Source of the DNA: Tsukamurella sp. 8F
Lineage (GTDB): Bacteria; Actinomycetota; Actinomycetes; Mycobacteriales; Mycobacteriaceae
DNA: 33,512 bases
NCBI RefSeq assembly: GCF_029167375.1
Contig: NZ_JARFTP010000040.1
Location: forward strand, 1-33,512
Direction of reading: 5' to 3'
Position numbers and translations under genes: made by a program. The notes under the pieces are model-generated. The model did no database searches. It saw nothing but the letters and a program-made list of their open reading frames with translations, and was not told where the DNA came from. Each line of letters starts with the position of its first letter. Positions within the stretch are counted from its first letter, which is position 1. Of this stretch, positions 1 through 7,989 are shown piece after piece.

Positions 1-11
1 CCCCCCCCCCC
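1..11. other. C homopolymer at the window edge
   Basis: The window opens with a run of eleven C. The other end (33481-33512) is made of G and C runs, so both edges look like assembly or trimming artefacts rather than genomic sequence. Nothing is encoded before the ferritin stop codon at 40-42. Confidence 0.6.
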
Positions 12-39
12 ACCGCGGGGTGTCTGCGTGGTCGGCGGC

Positions 40-546
40 TCAGGCAGTGGTGGTCGTTGCAGAACGCGCGGCGAGCTCGCGGTCGATGCGCAGCAGGCCC
101 GGACCGTCGTTGTCGATCAGCTCGAGCCGACCGACGATCTCGTGGATGACGGCCTCCTCTGCCACCTGGTCATCGGCGAACCACTGGATCAGCTGCTTCG
201 AGTCGATATCGTCCATCGCGGCGCGGTACAGCTCGCGCACAGCCGCTGAAACCCGCTGCTCGTGCTCCAACGCGACCTCGAAGACGTCGAGCACCGTGTG
301 GGCGGCGTCCACCTTGGGGGCGGGAACGGCGCCGATCCTCGGGTGGTTCTCGCGGGCGGTGAGATGATCGATCCACTTGTGAGCATGCACGAGTTCGTCC
401 TCGGCTTGGGCGCGCAGCCAACCGGCGATGCCGGGGAGGTCGCGCAGGTCCATCTCGATGGCGAGCTGCCGGTACACGAGCGACGCCTCGAACTCGAGCG
501 TGATCTGGTCGTTGAACTTCGCTTCCAGGGACTCCGACATCTTCAT
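40..546 (-). CDS. Ferritin, non-haem iron storage protein (paralogue 1)
   Basis: A 168-residue bacterial ferritin of the FtnA/BfrB type, a cytosolic iron-storage cage that oxidises Fe(II) and stores ferric mineral. The four-helix ferroxidase pattern is visible: Glu18 in TLEFEAS, Glu51 and His54 in EDELVHAH, the Glu of EHEQRVS, and Gln and Glu in DDQVAEEA. FtnA Glu126 is replaced by Asp here. Length fits the family (about 160-180 residues). It is about four-fifths identical by eye to the second ferritin at 7399-7896. The start at 546 (MKM) is preferred over the ATG at 540 because a TANNNT hexamer lies 7 nt before it, exactly as in the paralogue, suggesting a leaderless mRNA. GAAGG 8 nt before 540 is the alternative reading. 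The reading frame stays open to 1335, but that extension is not ferritin-like. Confidence 0.93.
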   Translation of the reverse strand: MKMSESLEAKFNDQITLEFEASLVYRQLAIEMDLRDLPGIAGWLRAQAEDELVHAHKWIDHLTARENHPRIGAVPAPKVDAAHTVLDVFEVALEHEQRVSAAVRELYRAAMDDIDSKQLIQWFADDQVAEEAVIHEIVGRLELIDNDGPGLLRIDRELAARSATTTTA

Positions 547-553
547 GGCCTTC

Positions 554-583
554 AGCGTATGCCCGCTGCGGGCACGATCGCAA
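554..583 (-). promoter_or_regulatory. Core promoter of ferritin 1
   Basis: On the minus strand, TTGCGA (578-583) and TACGCT (554-559) are 18 nt apart, and TACGCT ends 7 nt before the ATG at 546. The same -35 box, the same 18-nt spacer and a TANNNT -10 with the same 7-nt gap precede ferritin 2. The spacer holds a perfect palindrome, TGCCCGC-T-GCGGGCA (560-574), as seen on the plus strand. No iron box is seen further upstream. Confidence 0.6.
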
Positions 584-672
584 CGGTGTATGCGTGGATG
601 AATTGCCCTCGCCGAGAGTGAGTTTCGCATCGCGGCCGCGCGCCGGGCGATGGCGCGGCAGAATCGCGGGGG

Positions 673-1869
673 ATGGATCCCGATGAGGTCGAGTCCGAGA
701 CCGCCCGGGTGGCGGCGGAGTTGGCGCGCCGCATCCCCGCCGTGGCGCGTGTGGCCACGGCGGCGATCCGCCGCGAGATCCCCTTCTACGCCACGTCGGA
801 CGTCGTGCCCGAGGCGATGACGCAGCGCTCGGTCGAGCAGAACCTCAGGTTCGTTGCGGACGCGCTCTCGTCCGCGGCGGCCTTCGATGTGAGCCCGGCT
901 GTCGACACGGGATCGTCGCGTGCCGAGCTCGGGGTCCCGCTGCCCGCCGTGATGCACGCCTACCGGATCACGATGAGCATTGCGTGGCATGAGATCTCGT
1001 CGATCACAGAGGGCGATCCGCCTGTTGGACGGGCCACGCTGCTCGCGGTCACGCGGAGGCTGTGGGACGCGCATGACGTGTTCACCGACGCCATGGCCGG
1101 TGCGCACCGCGAGCACACGACCCAGCGTGCGCTCGATCACGAAGCCGAGCGCGCAGCACTCACCGAGCACCTGCTGCAGGGCCGGGTAGGCAGTGATCAA
1201 AGCCTGTGGGAGATCGCCGAGCTGCTCCGGATTCCCAGGCGTGGGCCGTATCTCGCGATCGCGGCGGAGGCACCCACCGTGGGGCGTCAGGCGCTGCCGG
1301 GCATCGACGCGCGGTTGCGAGCGCTCGACGCGCACTGCGCGTGGCGGCTCCTGCCGGACCAGCAGATCGGCATCGCATACGCGCCGACCGAGGAGATCCG
1401 GGCCGCAGTCCTCGACCTGCTGCGCCGCGTCGCGACCACTCGCGTCGGTGTCAGTGCACCGTTCGCCGACCTGGCCTATACGCCCCAGGCGCTGCGCTTC
1501 GCTCGTGTGGCGCTCACGGGGCCGGGCGGCCTCGTCACCGTCTTCGACGGCTCGGCCCTGGGAATCACGGTCGCCTCGTCACCGGAGGCCAGCGCGGACG
1601 TGGCCAGGGGCCTCTTGGGCGGGCTGCTCGCTCTGCCCGAAGACGATGCCGGCCCCCTCTTCGAGACGTTTCGCGCATGGGAGGCGAACGGGGGTAACGC
1701 GGCCGCGGCGGCGGGTGAGCTGTTCTGTCATCCGAACACCGTCCGGCACCGGCTGCGCCGCATCGAGCAGCTGACCGGGCGCTCGACCACGGCCCCGCGT
1801 GACGTGGCGGAGCTGTGCCTGGCCTTCGAGGCGGCCGCGCGATTCGGGATCGGGCCAGGCGGCTCCTGA
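673..1869 (+). CDS. PucR/CdaR-family transcriptional regulator
   Basis: A 398-residue regulator of the PucR type common in actinobacteria. The C-terminal HTH_30 domain lies at about residues 340-375, with the recognition region around CHPNTVRHRLRRIEQLTG. The middle (about 165-290) fits the GGDEF-like/CdaR domain, and the N-terminal helical part (about 1-160) resembles the RsbRD-like region of this family. It is cytoplasmic and its effector is unknown. It lies 117 bp upstream of, and co-directional with, the fadD-phaC-phaZ-acyl-CoA dehydrogenase operon. PucR proteins often activate neighbouring catabolic genes, so control of that operon is the natural inference. The start at 673 has no clear Shine-Dalgarno other than a G run; CAGAAT 8 nt before it could be a weak -10. 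Confidence 0.85.
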   Translation: MDPDEVESETARVAAELARRIPAVARVATAAIRREIPFYATSDVVPEAMTQRSVEQNLRFVADALSSAAAFDVSPAVDTGSSRAELGVPLPAVMHAYRITMSIAWHEISSITEGDPPVGRATLLAVTRRLWDAHDVFTDAMAGAHREHTTQRALDHEAERAALTEHLLQGRVGSDQSLWEIAELLRIPRRGPYLAIAAEAPTVGRQALPGIDARLRALDAHCAWRLLPDQQIGIAYAPTEEIRAAVLDLLRRVATTRVGVSAPFADLAYTPQALRFARVALTGPGGLVTVFDGSALGITVASSPEASADVARGLLGGLLALPEDDAGPLFETFRAWEANGGNAAAAAGELFCHPNTVRHRLRRIEQLTGRSTTAPRDVAELCLAFEAAARFGIGPGGS

Positions 1870-1986
1870 CGGCGTTGTCTCCGGCGACACCTCCGGGGCG
1901 CAGATGTTGTTCTCGGCACCATCGGCTTCCGCTGAGATCCGGGCCACTCTGGATATGCCACAGAACGACGTCACGAAAGACCGCCG

Positions 1987-3516
1987 ATGCCTTCCAACCC
2001 ATCCCCACAGAACGCCAATCTCGCCGAGAACCTCGTCGCCACGGCGGCCGCGTATCCCGACCGGGTAGCGCTGAAATGCGACGACCTCACCTACACGTAT
2101 GCAGAGTTCGACCGTGCGGCCGCCCGCGTCGCGACGCGTCTCGCAGACGCGGGGATCCGGCCCGGCGATCGGGTGGGGATCATGCTCCCCAATACCCCGG
2201 CCTTCGCGATCGCGTTCTACGGCATCATGCGGGCCGGTGCTATCGCCGTGCCGATGAACCCGCTGCTCAAGGCCCGCGAGGTCGAGTACTACCTCGCCAA
2301 TACGAGCGCTTCGTCGCTGCTCGCCACGTCGGCGTTCGCCGACGCTGCCCGCGCGGGTGCCGATGCGGCCGGGGCGCAGTGCACGCTCATCGACGACGCC
2401 GGCCTCGAAGCGCTGCTCGACGGCATCCCGGCTCAGGCCGCGCCCGTGCCCCGCGCCGCCGACGACACCGCCGTCGTCCTCCACACGTCCGGCACGACCG
2501 GCAAGCCCAAGGGGGCCGAGCTGACGCACGACGGGCTCGGCGGCAACGCCCTGATCGCGGCCCGCACGCTCGTCGAGACGGGGCCCGACGACGTCATCAT
2601 GGGCTGCCTGCCGCTGTTCCACGTATTCGGTATGACCGCCGGCCTCAACACCGCGGTGCTCTCGGCGGCGACGATCACGCTGATCCCGCGGTTCGAGGCG
2701 GCGAAGGCGCTCGAGGTGATCCGGCGCGACGGCGTCACGGTGTTCGAGGGAGTCCCGACGATGTACTCGGCGCTCCTGGCCGCCGCGGCCGGCCGCGATG
2801 ACCCGGCGCCGACGCTGCGCGTGTGCATATCGGGCGGCGCGGCGCTGCCGGTGCAGGTGCTGCGCGACTTCGACGAGGCGTTCGGCGCGACGGTCCTAGA
2901 GGGTTACGGCCTGTCGGAGACGTCCCCGATCGCGGCGTTCAACCATCCGGACCGACCGCGCCGGCCCGGCACCATCGGCACTCCGATCGAGGGGGTCGAG
3001 ATGCGGGTCGTCGACGAGTCGGGGCAGCCCGTACCGCGCGGTGAGCGTGGCGAGATCGAGGTCCGCGGGCCGAACGTCATGAAGGGCTATTGGAACCTGC
3101 CGGACGCGACGGCGGCGGCGATCAACTCCGAAGGATGGTTCGCCACAGGCGATATCGGCATCGTCGACGAGGACGGCTACTTCTCCATCGTGGACCGCAA
3201 GAAGGAGATGATCATCCGGGGCGGCCTCAACATCTACCCCCGCGAGATCGAGGAGGTGCTCTACGAGCATCCGGCCGTGGCGGGTGCCGCCGTCATCGGC
3301 GCGCCGCACGACACCCTCGGCGAGGAGGTAGCCGCCGCGATCGAGTTGAAACCCGGCGCCGCCGCTACCGCGGACGAACTCCGCGCGTACGTCAAGGAGC
3401 GAGTCGCCGCCTACAAGTACCCGCGGATCGTCTGGGTCACCGATGCACTCCCCAAGGGCCCCACCGGAAAGATTCTCAAGCGCGAGATCGTGATCGAAGA
3501 AGGAGCAGACAAGTGA
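1987..3516 (+). CDS. fadD: Long-chain fatty acid-CoA ligase (acyl-CoA synthetase)
   Basis: A 509-residue adenylate-forming enzyme that activates a carboxylic acid to acyl-AMP and then acyl-CoA. The P-loop-like motif HTSGTTGKPKG lies at about 166-176. It is followed by GYGLSETSP, the hinge and adenylate motif GWFATGDIG with IVDRKKEMIIRGG, and the C-terminal catalytic lysine motif PKGPTGKILKREI. The length is typical of compact actinobacterial FadD/DitJ-like ligases. It is the first gene of a four-gene operon: its TGA overlaps the GTG of the PHA synthase-like gene by 4 bp (GTGA). The likely role is to feed CoA esters to that synthase and to the acyl-CoA dehydrogenase downstream. The chain length of its substrate cannot be read from the sequence. 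Confidence 0.93.
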   Translation: MPSNPSPQNANLAENLVATAAAYPDRVALKCDDLTYTYAEFDRAAARVATRLADAGIRPGDRVGIMLPNTPAFAIAFYGIMRAGAIAVPMNPLLKAREVEYYLANTSASSLLATSAFADAARAGADAAGAQCTLIDDAGLEALLDGIPAQAAPVPRAADDTAVVLHTSGTTGKPKGAELTHDGLGGNALIAARTLVETGPDDVIMGCLPLFHVFGMTAGLNTAVLSAATITLIPRFEAAKALEVIRRDGVTVFEGVPTMYSALLAAAAGRDDPAPTLRVCISGGAALPVQVLRDFDEAFGATVLEGYGLSETSPIAAFNHPDRPRRPGTIGTPIEGVEMRVVDESGQPVPRGERGEIEVRGPNVMKGYWNLPDATAAAINSEGWFATGDIGIVDEDGYFSIVDRKKEMIIRGGLNIYPREIEEVLYEHPAVAGAAVIGAPHDTLGEEVAAAIELKPGAAATADELRAYVKERVAAYKYPRIVWVTDALPKGPTGKILKREIVIEEGADK

Positions 3517-5219
3517 GCACGCCCACTCGCACCCCGCACACCCCCGACGGCGAGATCGCCGCCCCACTCGACCTGTTACTGGTCAACTCCACCAAGCCCT
3601 TCGCGCGCCGCATGCTGCCCGGCGGCGCCGCGGCCCGGTTCGGGCTGTCGCTCGCGAAGCAACCCGTCACCGTGGTCGAGCGTGGGGCGGGCCTGGCCGG
3701 CGAGCTCGCGCGGATCGCCGTCGGGCGCAGCGACCGGGCGCCGGGGCGGGGTGACTTCCGTTTCAAAGACCCTGCATGGCAAGGCAACCCGCTGCTGCGG
3801 CGGGTGATGCAGTGGTACCTCGCCACGTCGGACACCGCGGATCGGCTGTTCGACGACGCCGATCTGGACTACGACGATTCGGAGAAGGTGCGGTTCGCGC
3901 TCGACAACGTCGTCGAGGGCATGTCGCCCACCAACAACCCGCTGCTCAGTCCGCTCGCCTGGAAGGCGCTGATCGACACGGGTGGGATGTCGGCGCTGCG
4001 CGGCGCCAGGGCCTTCGCTCGCGACATGACGAGCAAGCCCCGCGTACCCGCCATGATCGAACCCGACGCGTATGCCGTAGGGGAGACGGTGGCGACGACG
4101 CGTGGCACGGTCGTCCTGCGGACCCGCGCCTTCGAGCTGATCCAGTACGCCCCGCAGACCCGCGAGGTCCGGGAGAAGCCACTGGTGATGATTCCACCGG
4201 TGATCAACAAGTACTACGTCATGGACCTCGCCCCCGACCGGAGCCTCATCGAGTACTACGTGCGTGGTGGCCAGCAGGTGTTCGCGGTGTCGTGGCGCAA
4301 TCCGAAGGCGCGGCACCGGGACTGGGGATTCGACGCCTACGGCAAAGCAATCATCGAGGCATTCGAGGCGGCCTCGAAGATCACAGGCAGTGAGCAGGTC
4401 AACGTGTTCGCCACGTGCTCGGGCGGCATCCTCACTGCGATGGTGCTCGCACACCTGTCCGCGACGGGACGCGGGGACCTCGTCGGGAGCATGACCCTGG
4501 GCGTGACGGTGCTGGACCAACACCACGCGGGTTTCGCCTCCGCGCTCGCCGACGAGCGCGCCGCGGCGGCCGCGATCCGCACGTCGGCCAACAAGGGCTA
4601 TCTGGACGGCCGCGCCATGGCCGAGATGTTCGCGTGGTTGCGGCCCACCGACCTGGTGTGGCGCTACTGGGTGAACAACTACATTCAGGGGCGCTCTCCG
4701 GCTCCGTTCGACGTGCTGTTCTGGAATGCCGACACCACGCGGATGACAGCCGCTCTGCACAAGGACATGGTCACCATGGGACTGCACAACATGTTGTGCA
4801 CACCGGGTGCCGCGACGATGCTCGGCACTCCAGTCGATCTGAAGGACGTCACGTGTGACTCATACGTGATCGGCGGCATAGCCGACCACATCTGCCCGTG
4901 GCAGGCCACTTATCGCAGCGCGGCGCTGCTAGGCGCCGAGGACAACCGATACGTGCTGTCTTCGAGCGGGCACATCGCATCGTTGGTCAATCCGCCCGGC
5001 AACCCCAAAGCGTCCTTCCGCACGGCCCCCGTCGACAGTGGAGCGTCCCCTGAGGAGTGGATGGAAGCCGCCCAGAAGCAGAAGGGCTCGTGGTGGCCCG
5101 ATCATCTCGCCTGGCTTGAAGCGCGCGGCGGCGAACCGGTAGCGGCGCCGACTGCGCTGGGCGCGGCGGGCTACGAACCACTGGCGCCCGCACCCGGCAC
5201 ATATGTCCTGGAGGCCTGA
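3513..5219 (+). CDS. phaC: Class I-type poly(3-hydroxyalkanoate) synthase-like protein
   Basis: A 568-residue alpha/beta-hydrolase-fold protein of the PhaC family, which polymerises hydroxyacyl-CoA into polyester at granule surfaces. The nucleophile is Cys302 in FATCSGGI, a lipase-like box in which the usual first Gly of GxCxG is Ala. Asp458 (GGIADHICPW) and His487 (SSSGHIASLVNPPGNP) complete the triad, and the spacings (156 and 29) are close to those of class I PhaC (Cys319, Asp480, His508). The N-terminal region (about 90-170) fits the PhaC_N domain. The start is GTG at 3513, overlapping the fadD stop by 4 bp with AAGGAG upstream; the frame stays open further upstream but that part is fadD antiframe. 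Genes for phasins and for PhaA and PhaB are not in the window, so true polymer synthesis is inferred. Confidence 0.85.
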   Translation: MSTPTRTPHTPDGEIAAPLDLLLVNSTKPFARRMLPGGAAARFGLSLAKQPVTVVERGAGLAGELARIAVGRSDRAPGRGDFRFKDPAWQGNPLLRRVMQWYLATSDTADRLFDDADLDYDDSEKVRFALDNVVEGMSPTNNPLLSPLAWKALIDTGGMSALRGARAFARDMTSKPRVPAMIEPDAYAVGETVATTRGTVVLRTRAFELIQYAPQTREVREKPLVMIPPVINKYYVMDLAPDRSLIEYYVRGGQQVFAVSWRNPKARHRDWGFDAYGKAIIEAFEAASKITGSEQVNVFATCSGGILTAMVLAHLSATGRGDLVGSMTLGVTVLDQHHAGFASALADERAAAAAIRTSANKGYLDGRAMAEMFAWLRPTDLVWRYWVNNYIQGRSPAPFDVLFWNADTTRMTAALHKDMVTMGLHNMLCTPGAATMLGTPVDLKDVTCDSYVIGGIADHICPWQATYRSAALLGAEDNRYVLSSSGHIASLVNPPGNPKASFRTAPVDSGASPEEWMEAAQKQKGSWWPDHLAWLEARGGEPVAAPTALGAAGYEPLAPAPGTYVLEA

Positions 5220-5220
5220 C

Positions 5221-6117
5221 ATGGCCGACGAGGAGACCGCTCCCGACGCCGGCTCTCGGTCCGATGCCGAGCAGGACTTGTTCATCGCGACGGGCGGCCA
5301 ACGGATCCGTGTTCGCTACCGTCGTGGCGTCGGCGTTCCGCTGGTGCTGTGCAATGGGATCGGTGCAAGCCTCGAGGTGCTGGAGCCGATCGTGGCGGCG
5401 CTCGATCCCGAGCGACCGGTGGTCAGGTTCGACGTGCCCGGTACCGGGGCATCGCCGGTATCGGTGTTGCCATACGGATTCCCTTATCTCGCTTGGGTTC
5501 TAGGCCGCGTCCTGGACCGTATCGACATCGGCGTCGTCGATGTCCTGGGCCTGTCGTGGGGCGGCGCCCTGGCCCAGCAGTTCGCATTCCAGAATCCGAT
5601 GCGCTGCCGCCGATTGGTGCTTGTGTCCACAGGCACCGGTGCGGTCATGGTGCCGGGGCGTCCGCGGGTGCTCGCCAAGATGGTGACGCCCAGGAGGTTC
5701 CGCGATCCGGGCTACGGTGCGGCGATTGCCGGCGAGCTGTATGGGGGCACCGTCCGCACCGATCCGGGGAACATCGGCGAGCTCTTGGTCCGCCAGCTGC
5801 ATGCGGGATCCCGCGCGGGCTACGTACACCAGCTGATGGCGGGCGCGGTATGGACGTCGCTGTTCGCGCTTCCCGCGATCCGGCAGCGGACGCTCCTGAT
5901 CTTCGGCGAAGACGATCCCATCGTCCCGATGGTCAACGGGCGGATCATGCGACGCCTACTTCCGCGTGCGGTTCTGCATCGTCACCCCGGCGGGCACATC
6001 GACCTCATCACCGCCCCGGGCGCGCTCGGCCCGGTCATCGACGACTTCCTCGGCCCGCCGCGCACCGTCGGTCGACGGGGGATCTCGACCGGCGGCCGCC
6101 TCACCCCTGGAGATTAG
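5221..6117 (+). CDS. phaZ: Intracellular PHA depolymerase-like alpha/beta hydrolase
   Basis: A 298-residue alpha/beta hydrolase that closely resembles the medium-chain-length PHA depolymerase PhaZ of Pseudomonas: the segments FNGIGA/CNGIGA, RFDVPGTGAS, GLSWGGALAQQFA, TGAVMVPGRPRVL and LYGG are shared in order. The predicted triad is Ser112 (GLSWGG), Asp232 (GEDDPIVP) and His259 (PGGHIDLI). It has no signal peptide, which fits mobilisation of intracellular polymer. The start at 5221 is set by GGAGG at 5210-5214, 6 nt upstream; an in-frame ATG at 5203 lies inside phaC and is less likely. It sits one nucleotide after phaC, so synthesis and breakdown genes are co-transcribed as in the Pseudomonas pha cluster. 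Another ester hydrolase activity cannot be excluded. Confidence 0.85.
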   Translation: MADEETAPDAGSRSDAEQDLFIATGGQRIRVRYRRGVGVPLVLCNGIGASLEVLEPIVAALDPERPVVRFDVPGTGASPVSVLPYGFPYLAWVLGRVLDRIDIGVVDVLGLSWGGALAQQFAFQNPMRCRRLVLVSTGTGAVMVPGRPRVLAKMVTPRRFRDPGYGAAIAGELYGGTVRTDPGNIGELLVRQLHAGSRAGYVHQLMAGAVWTSLFALPAIRQRTLLIFGEDDPIVPMVNGRIMRRLLPRAVLHRHPGGHIDLITAPGALGPVIDDFLGPPRTVGRRGISTGGRLTPGD

Positions 6118-6121
6118 GATC

Positions 6122-7309
6122 ATGACCACAGCCGCCATCGGCGTCGATGCCGAGGACTTCTACCACTTCGAATCGCTGCTCGACGATTCCGAGCGCGAGA
6201 TCCTTGCTCGGGTACGCGATTTCATGACTGATCGGGTGCAGCCGTTGCTGCTGGAGAACTGGTCGAAAGCGCAGTTCCCACATGAGATCCTGCCCGGTTT
6301 CGCGGGTCTCGGTATCGCCGGCCTGCCGTATCAGGGTCACGGCTGCGCCGGGCGAAGCTTCCTGCTCGACGGCATGATCGCGATGGAGCTCGCGCGCACT
6401 GATGCGTCGATAGCCACCTTCCACGGCGTGCACAGTGGCCTGGCGATGGGCTCCATAGCACTGTGCGGGGATGAGGAGCAGCGCGAGCGCTATCTTCCGC
6501 GGATGGCGCGACTCGAGCTGATCGGATCGTTCGGTCTCACCGAGCCCGGCGTCGGCTCGGGCGCGGCCGGCGGGCTGCAGACCACCGCCCGCCGCGATGG
6601 CGACGAGTGGGTGCTCGACGGTGCAAAGAAATGGATCGGCAACGCGCCCATAGGGCACGTCACCGTCATCTGGGCGCGAGACGAGGCGGACGGGCGGGTG
6701 AGAGGTTTCATCGTCCGAAACGACTCGCCCGGTTTCACCATCGCGAAGCAGGAGCACAAGTTCGCGCTGCGCATCGTGCAGAACGGCGAGATCACCCTGT
6801 GTGGTGTGCGGGTGCCCGAGGAGGACCGCCTGCAGAATGCGGATTCGTTCGCGGACACCGCGTCCGTGTTGCGCATGACTCGTGCCGGGGTGGCATGGAT
6901 GGCCGTCGGGTGCGCACGTGGCGCGTACGAGAACGCTCTCCGCTACGCGGTCGAGCGCGAGCAGTTCGGCCGGCCCATCGGCGGGTTCCAGTTGGTGCAG
7001 GATCTACTGGTACGGATGCTCGGCAACATCACCACGTCATGGGGGATGTGCGCGCGGCTCTCGCAGTTGCAGGACCGCGGCGAGGCGGGCGACAGGCACT
7101 CGTCGCTCGCCAAGGCTGTGGCGACGGTGCGCATGCGGGAGACCGTCGGCTGGGCGCGGGAGCTGATGGGTGGCAACGGGATTCTGCTCGAACATAACGT
7201 CGGCCGGTTCGTGGCGGACGCCGAGGCGATCTACTCGTACGAGGGCACCCGTGAGATGAACACGCTCATCGTGGGCAAAGCGATCACGGGACTCAGCGCA
7301 TTCGCGTGA
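6122..7309 (+). CDS. Acyl-CoA dehydrogenase of the glutaryl-CoA dehydrogenase/ACX4-like group
   Basis: A 395-residue FAD-dependent acyl-CoA dehydrogenase. Family motifs include FGLTEPGVGSG, KKWIGNAPIG, the C-terminal LMGGNGILLEHNVGR, and the catalytic base Glu374 in YSYEGTREMNTL, the position used by glutaryl-CoA dehydrogenase and its relatives. The Arg that holds the free carboxylate of glutaryl-CoA (in DSGYRSA) is replaced: here the segment reads TDASIATFHGVHS. Together with RIVQNGEI this looks more like the short-chain ACX4-type branch, so a monocarboxylic acyl-CoA is a better guess than glutaryl-CoA. The start at 6122 has GGAG at 6109-6112 and follows the phaZ stop by 4 bp. It is the last gene of the operon and is followed by a strong terminator hairpin. 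Confidence 0.9.
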   Translation: MTTAAIGVDAEDFYHFESLLDDSEREILARVRDFMTDRVQPLLLENWSKAQFPHEILPGFAGLGIAGLPYQGHGCAGRSFLLDGMIAMELARTDASIATFHGVHSGLAMGSIALCGDEEQRERYLPRMARLELIGSFGLTEPGVGSGAAGGLQTTARRDGDEWVLDGAKKWIGNAPIGHVTVIWARDEADGRVRGFIVRNDSPGFTIAKQEHKFALRIVQNGEITLCGVRVPEEDRLQNADSFADTASVLRMTRAGVAWMAVGCARGAYENALRYAVEREQFGRPIGGFQLVQDLLVRMLGNITTSWGMCARLSQLQDRGEAGDRHSSLAKAVATVRMRETVGWARELMGGNGILLEHNVGRFVADAEAIYSYEGTREMNTLIVGKAITGLSAFA

Positions 7310-7338
7310 CCCGGGCCGCCACGCCGGTTCGAGAGACA

Positions 7339-7372
7339 CGTCGGGCCCGTGCCGATCGACACGGGCCCGACG
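7339..7372. terminator. Bidirectional terminator hairpin
   Basis: A perfect 13-bp inverted repeat, CGTCGGGCCCGTG at 7339-7351 against CACGGGCCCGACG at 7360-7372, with an 8-nt loop. It lies between the convergent ends of the acyl-CoA dehydrogenase (7309) and ferritin 2 (7399). It has no U tract, as is usual in GC-rich actinobacteria. Confidence 0.85.
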
Positions 7373-7398
7373 CGGGGCTGCAACTGTGGCTCTGTAGG

Positions 7399-7896
7399 TC
7401 AGGCTCCGCCACCGGCTCGCGAGGCGAGCTCGGTGTCGATCCGCAGCAGACCGGGACCGTCGTTGTCGATCAGCTTGAGGCGGCCGACGATCTCGCTGAC
7501 GGTGGCCTCCTCCTCGACCTGCTCGCCGGCGAACCACTGGATCAACTGCTTCGAGTCGATGTCGTCCATGGCGGCGCGGTACAGGTCGCGGATGGCCTCG
7601 GAGACGCGCTGCTCGTGCTGAAGCGCGATCTCGAACGCGTCGAGGACCGTTGCGACCTCGACCTTGGGCGCGGGTACCGCGCCGATCTTCGGGTGGTTGT
7701 CACGATCGGTGAGGTGGTCGATCCACTTATGAGCGTGAGTGATCTCCTCCTCGGACTGCGCGCGCAGCCAATGGGCGATCCCGGGGAGGTCGCGCAGCTC
7801 CATCTCGATGGCGAGCTGGCGGTACACCAAGGACGCCTCGAACTCGAGTGTGATCTGGTCGTTGAACTTCTCTTCGAGGGTCTCAGGCATCTTCAT
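7399..7896 (-). CDS. Ferritin, non-haem iron storage protein (paralogue 2, iron-box controlled)
   Basis: A 165-residue ferritin with a complete ferroxidase set: Glu18 in TLEFEAS, Glu51 and His54 in EEEITHAH, the Glu of QHEQRVS, and the Glu/Gln cluster GEQVEEEAT, where FtnA Glu126 is kept (Asp in paralogue 1). It resembles corynebacterial Ftn and mycobacterial BfrB, cytosolic ferric-iron stores. The start at 7896 (MKM) is supported by TAACCT 7 nt upstream, which implies a leaderless transcript. An IdeR/DtxR-like box lies about 103 bp upstream of this start, the position from which IdeR activates mycobacterial bfrB when iron is plentiful. It converges with the fatty-acid operon across the hairpin at 7339-7372. 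Being the one with the iron box, it is probably the main iron-induced ferritin of the pair. Confidence 0.95.
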   Translation of the reverse strand: MKMPETLEEKFNDQITLEFEASLVYRQLAIEMELRDLPGIAHWLRAQSEEEITHAHKWIDHLTDRDNHPKIGAVPAPKVEVATVLDAFEIALQHEQRVSEAIRDLYRAAMDDIDSKQLIQWFAGEQVEEEATVSEIVGRLKLIDNDGPGLLRIDTELASRAGGGA

Positions 7897-7903
7897 GGTT
7901 GCC

Positions 7904-7933
7904 AGGTTAGGCCCGTTTGCGGCCGGTTCGCAA
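7904..7933 (-). promoter_or_regulatory. Core promoter of ferritin 2
   Basis: On the minus strand, TTGCGA (7928-7933) and TAACCT (7904-7909) are separated by 18 nt, with 7 nt from TAACCT to the ATG. The arrangement and the -35 sequence are identical to those of ferritin 1, which makes both promoters more credible than either alone. Confidence 0.65.
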
Positions 7934-7989
7934 CGATGGAAAGGCGTGCCTTCCTGTAGTGAATCCTAAGTCGGCCAGCGCTTTTCGCG

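Noticed and set aside
547-1335. N-terminal extension of ferritin 1 to a 431-residue protein
   Set aside because: The extra part is antisense to the PucR gene and has no ferritin-like sequence; the paralogue starts at the equivalent MKM.
3090-3512. N-terminal extension of the PHA synthase-like protein
   Set aside because: It overlaps fadD in another frame, is Arg-rich and unlike PhaC; the GTGA junction marks the real start.
7306-7959. 217-residue frame on the plus strand over ferritin 2
   Set aside because: It is the antisense shadow of ferritin 2, and a similar shadow (28-249, 262-621) exists over ferritin 1.
7951-7969. Second full IdeR box upstream of ferritin 2
   Set aside because: Only 11 of 19 positions match and one half is poor, so it is mentioned only as a weak accessory site.
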